Assembly: GCF_900206265.1 (NCBI RefSeq)
Contig: NZ_LT907782.1
Span: 2,418,001-2,482,000, forward strand
Length of the DNA: 64,000 nt
Source: Nitrosomonas ureae
Lineage (GTDB): Bacteria > Pseudomonadota > Gammaproteobacteria > Burkholderiales > Nitrosomonadaceae
Direction: 5' to 3'
In this document: positions 61,355 through 64,000 of the stretch, piece by piece
How the letters are laid out: every line of letters begins with the position of its first letter
Position numbering within the stretch: the stretch's first letter is position 1
The notes under the pieces: model-generated
Seen by the model: only the letters and a program-made list of their open reading frames with translations
Told to the model about the DNA's origin: nothing
Databases searched by the model: none
Program-made: the position numbers and the translations under genes

Positions 61355-62609
61355 ACATAGCCTGCGCTATCGCGTTGCAGTAGCGCTATCAACATTTAGT
61401 ATTTTTATTGTTGGAACACTGTGTATTATTCTTTATTTTGTTTCTGACGATATTGAAGAGGCGCATATTGAGCAAGTCATTGAGATGGAAATGGATCATC
61501 TCGTTCAGCGCTACCAGATACACTCGGATTTTATTTCCCAGGTCGGTTCAAATCTTAAAAGCTATGTAATCCACGGTATGGATGACGAATTGCAGATTCC
61601 TGCTTATTTGCGTGGATTTGGTTCGGGTTATCATCGGGTTTACTACGGTCTTGAAAATTATCATATTCGTGTGCGTGTAATCGATGAAGTAAAGTTTCTT
61701 GTGGCTTATCGAATTGCGTTGCATCAGCAGCGATTAAGTAAGCTTAGATTGATCATCCTGATTTCATGGTTTATCGTGGTTGCCATTGCGTTTGTAGTGG
61801 GCTATTTGCTGGCCGGAGTGCTGGTCAAGCAGGTTACGGATTTGGCTGAACGGGTCAGTCAGCTTGCGACGGATAGCGCCCAAACCGGGTTGCTGGCGCA
61901 ACCGGATATGGATGAGGAAGTCGCGCAGCTTGCTCACGCATTGGATGATTATCAGAGTCGTATTAAACGCATGCTGCAACGTGAGCAGGAATTCACCGCT
62001 AATGTCAGTCATGAATTAAGAACGCCGATTACAACTATTCTAACCAGTTGTGAATTGTTGGTCGCAACACCTGATATGCCGACCAGATCGCATTATCGAA
62101 TAAGAATGATCGAAGCGGCTGCCACGCGCATGGGAGAGCAATTGCAGGCTTTGTTGTTCCTCGCACGAGAACAAGGACTGGGGGTCACGGAACCTGTGGC
62201 CGTGGCCGAGTGTGTTTTTGACGCAGTTGAACCGATATGCTCCGAGATTTATCGGAAAAAGCTTAAATTTGAAGTGAACATTGCTCCCTCAATTACAATT
62301 ATAGTCAATCGTCAAGCATTGCATACTGCACTCATGAATCTGCTGCGCAATGCTGTGCAATACACTGAAAATGGTTTTATCCGGGTTGAGTTCAATAATC
62401 GCCGCCTATCGATTTCAGATTCGGGTATTGGAATAGAGCCCGCGTATTTGCCCTTACTCTATGAACGTTTTTTTCGCGGTTCCGAGCAGGGGGAAGGATT
62501 AGGTATCGGGCTTGCGATTGTTAAACGAATCTGCAATTACTACAACTGGGGTATTGAGGTGGATAGCACACCTGGAAAAGGTACCACGTTCCATATTATT
62601 TTTCCTTAA
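61335..62609 (+). CDS. Sensor histidine kinase
   Basis: 424 residues from a GTG inside the end of the regulator gene. Two membrane helices (about 12-35 and 140-165) enclose a ~100-residue periplasmic sensor. A HAMP-like linker is followed by the DHp box 'FTANVSHELRTPITTILTSC', N box 'LMNLLRNAVQYTENG', G1 'ISDSGIGIEPAYLPLLYERF' and G2 'GEGLGIGLAIVKRICNYYNW'. All catalytic boxes are present. It pairs with the preceding response regulator. Confidence 0.9.
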   Translation: MLRFPNEHSLRYRVAVALSTFSIFIVGTLCIILYFVSDDIEEAHIEQVIEMEMDHLVQRYQIHSDFISQVGSNLKSYVIHGMDDELQIPAYLRGFGSGYHRVYYGLENYHIRVRVIDEVKFLVAYRIALHQQRLSKLRLIILISWFIVVAIAFVVGYLLAGVLVKQVTDLAERVSQLATDSAQTGLLAQPDMDEEVAQLAHALDDYQSRIKRMLQREQEFTANVSHELRTPITTILTSCELLVATPDMPTRSHYRIRMIEAAATRMGEQLQALLFLAREQGLGVTEPVAVAECVFDAVEPICSEIYRKKLKFEVNIAPSITIIVNRQALHTALMNLLRNAVQYTENGFIRVEFNNRRLSISDSGIGIEPAYLPLLYERFFRGSEQGEGLGIGLAIVKRICNYYNWGIEVDSTPGKGTTFHIIFP

Positions 62610-62785
62610 TAATTGGATAGATAGTCTTCTGTCGCCTTCACGAATTCTTCACATTTCTTGTGTTAACGTTTCTTTGTGAAAAGCAATTCAATCACGGGTT
62701 TCAAGAATTAAGAAGAGTGTTCCTTATCGTCCCCTACATCGACTAGGTGGTTACGTTTCGTAGAATCTCGGTTAAAAATTGAATT

Positions 62786-62818
62786 TCCCAAAAACCTTTT
62801 GGCTTCTGGGACTTTTTT
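62786..62818 (+). terminator. Probable rho-independent terminator before sbtA
   Basis: TCCCAAAAACC (62786-62796) pairs with GGCTTCTGGGA (62801-62811) with two mismatches and a TTTT loop, followed by CTTTTTT. It is 177 bases after the kinase stop and 92 bases before sbtA, so it could end the hemE transcript or act in the sbtA leader. Confidence 0.6.
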
Positions 62819-62909
62819 ATTCCGAATTTACGTTGCTTTGAAGAATAGGGTAGTAAAAGAATTTTTATAAACAAGAATTATATCTAATCAATAAATTAGG
62901 GAGTATTGC

Positions 62910-63866
62910 ATGGCAACTATACAACCAGTAGTTTTGTTTTTTGTATTCGGGGTCTTGGCAGGTGTAATCAAGTCCGACCTGAAAATTCCCGAAGCGTTAT
63001 ATAAGAGTTTGAGTCTGTTTCTGCTGATCGCCATCGGTTTTAAAGGCGGGGTATCGATGGCCAAGTACGAAATCATGGAAGTACTCCCCATTGCGATTTC
63101 GATGGTCGTCTTAGCGGCGCTGATTCCGTTGACAGCTTATCCGATTTTAAGATTCATCGGTAAATTCACTCAAGCCGATGCAGGTGCAATTTCCGCCCAT
63201 TACGGCTCGGTGAGTGCGGTGACGTTTGCTGTGGGTGTCGCTTTCCTCGCCGGAAAGGATGAGCCTTCCGAAGGCTACATGGTACTGATTATGGCACTGA
63301 TGGAGATACCTGCCTTGGTTACGGGTACGATCCTGGCACGTGCCGGTGCTGGTGGCGAGAAAACCCAATGGGGCAAGTTGATGCATGAAATTCTGACTGG
63401 TACCAGCCTTTATCTATTGGTGGCCGGCGTGGTTATTGGTTATTATGCAGGAATGACGCAGAATGTATCGCCCCTGGATAAAATGTTCATGGATTTGTTC
63501 ATGGGCGTGTTGGCCTTCTTTCTGTTGGAAATGGGACTATTGGCGGCCTCGAGGCTGAAAGCCGTTATGTCAAAGGGTGTATTTTTAATTGCGTTTGGTA
63601 TACTGTTTCCGTTGACAGCTGGATTCTTTGGTGCTTATCTGGGCTGGATATTTGGTTTGTCGGAAGGTGGTACCACATTGTTGGCGGTGTTATACGCCAG
63701 TTGCTCTTATATTGCTGCACCTGCTGCCATGCGCATCGCAGTTCCAGACGCAGATCCGGCAGTTTCTATAGGTGCTTCGCTGGGGATAACTTTTCCGTTT
63801 AATATATTCCTTGGTGTGCCAATATACTGGGAAATGGCGCATTGGTTCCATGGCATTGCAGTTTAA
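62910..63866 (+). CDS. sbtA: SbtA-type sodium-dependent bicarbonate permease
   Basis: 318 residues; GGGAG precedes the ATG. Ten or so membrane helices. The first part 'VVLFFVFGVLAGVIKSDLKI' and 'SLFLLIAIGFKGGVSMAKYE', then 'GAISAHYGSVSAVTFAVGVA' and the late 'YASCSYIAAPAAMRIAVPDA', are typical of SbtA, which in cyanobacteria imports bicarbonate with sodium for CO2 fixation. It is shorter than cyanobacterial SbtA (~370 residues, from memory), as in other proteobacterial forms. The next gene is a PII-like protein, as in cyanobacterial sbtA-sbtB. This fits an autotroph. Confidence 0.9.
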   Translation: MATIQPVVLFFVFGVLAGVIKSDLKIPEALYKSLSLFLLIAIGFKGGVSMAKYEIMEVLPIAISMVVLAALIPLTAYPILRFIGKFTQADAGAISAHYGSVSAVTFAVGVAFLAGKDEPSEGYMVLIMALMEIPALVTGTILARAGAGGEKTQWGKLMHEILTGTSLYLLVAGVVIGYYAGMTQNVSPLDKMFMDLFMGVLAFFLLEMGLLAASRLKAVMSKGVFLIAFGILFPLTAGFFGAYLGWIFGLSEGGTTLLAVLYASCSYIAAPAAMRIAVPDADPAVSIGASLGITFPFNIFLGVPIYWEMAHWFHGIAV

Positions 63867-63915
63867 AGGCTATTAAATTTTTGAATGATTATTGACCTTT
63901 CGGGAAAGATAAATT

Positions 63916-64000
63916 ATGAATAATACAATCGCAATGAAACGATTCGAGATCGTTATCGGAATTGAGCAGCTCGAGCAATTGACGGAATTGCTGGACAGGT
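63916..64000 (+). CDS. PII-like (SbtB-type) regulator, 5' end only
   Basis: The first 28 residues are visible: 'MNNTIAMKRFEIVIGIEQLE' and 'QLTELLDR'. The gene runs off the window. GGGAAAGA precedes the ATG, 49 bases after sbtA. The start (a beta strand EIVIG followed by a helix of Leu/Glu) fits PII-like proteins that control SbtA in cyanobacteria. The call rests mainly on this pairing. Confidence 0.6.
   Translation, partial: MNNTIAMKRFEIVIGIEQLEQLTELLDR

Overview
The window looks like chromosomal DNA of an ammonia-oxidising betaproteobacterium of the Nitrosomonas type. This is an inference from gene content, not a sequence match. The supporting genes are an SbtA-type bicarbonate permease followed by a PII-like gene, a membrane-anchored multicopper oxidase with a His-rich cupredoxin, a lactate permease, a PPK2 polyphosphate kinase, and a Proteobacteria-style aroK-aroB fusion next to dgt and hemE. 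No rRNA, tRNA, CRISPR array, prophage or intact insertion sequence was seen.

Layout. 1-7 kb: the end of a DUF4139 gene, a VanZ-like membrane protein, then a leftward cluster of sugar-nucleotidyltransferase, HIT protein, fatty-acid desaturase, phosphoglycerate mutase and a uracil/hypoxanthine-DNA glycosylase, then a cysteine desulfurase. 7-19.4 kb: a leftward locus with a YdjM-like membrane protein, a CHASE2-adenylate/guanylate cyclase, two giant paralogues built as FecR + TPR + outer-membrane beta-barrel, a small Cys-rich protein between them and a lipoprotein at the end. 19.7-29 kb: lactate permease, TusA-like protein, OprP-type porin, a GAF-PAS-GGDEF-EAL protein, a Crp/Fnr regulator and several small membrane or lipoproteins. 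29-38 kb: LemA + GIDE pair, CYTH-CHAD next to PPK2, isoaspartyl peptidase, L,D-transpeptidase, a J-domain protein and a pair of DUF3467-like paralogues. 38-45.5 kb: copper pair and an RND efflux pair. 46-56 kb: one single-module and one triple-module FG-GAP/RTX protein with a TIGR03032-like gene. 56-64 kb: aroKB-dgt, hemE with a two-component system, and sbtA-PII.

Two regions stand out. (1) The CHASE2-cyclase/FecR-TPR-barrel locus resembles in plan the TPR-plus-barrel exporters (BcsC, PgaA), but with a FecR domain in front and a cyclase upstream. I know of no described function for that combination. (2) The two FG-GAP proteins contain exactly 7 and exactly 3 x 7 FG-GAP calcium motifs, each set of seven followed by one RTX-like stretch and one conserved C-terminal domain. 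The natural reading is one and three seven-bladed propellers. Recent, nearly exact internal duplications show these genes are still changing by recombination.

A dispersed repeat (four recognisable copies) and a second short inverted-repeat element lie in intergenic space. Several strong stem-loops separate convergent genes.
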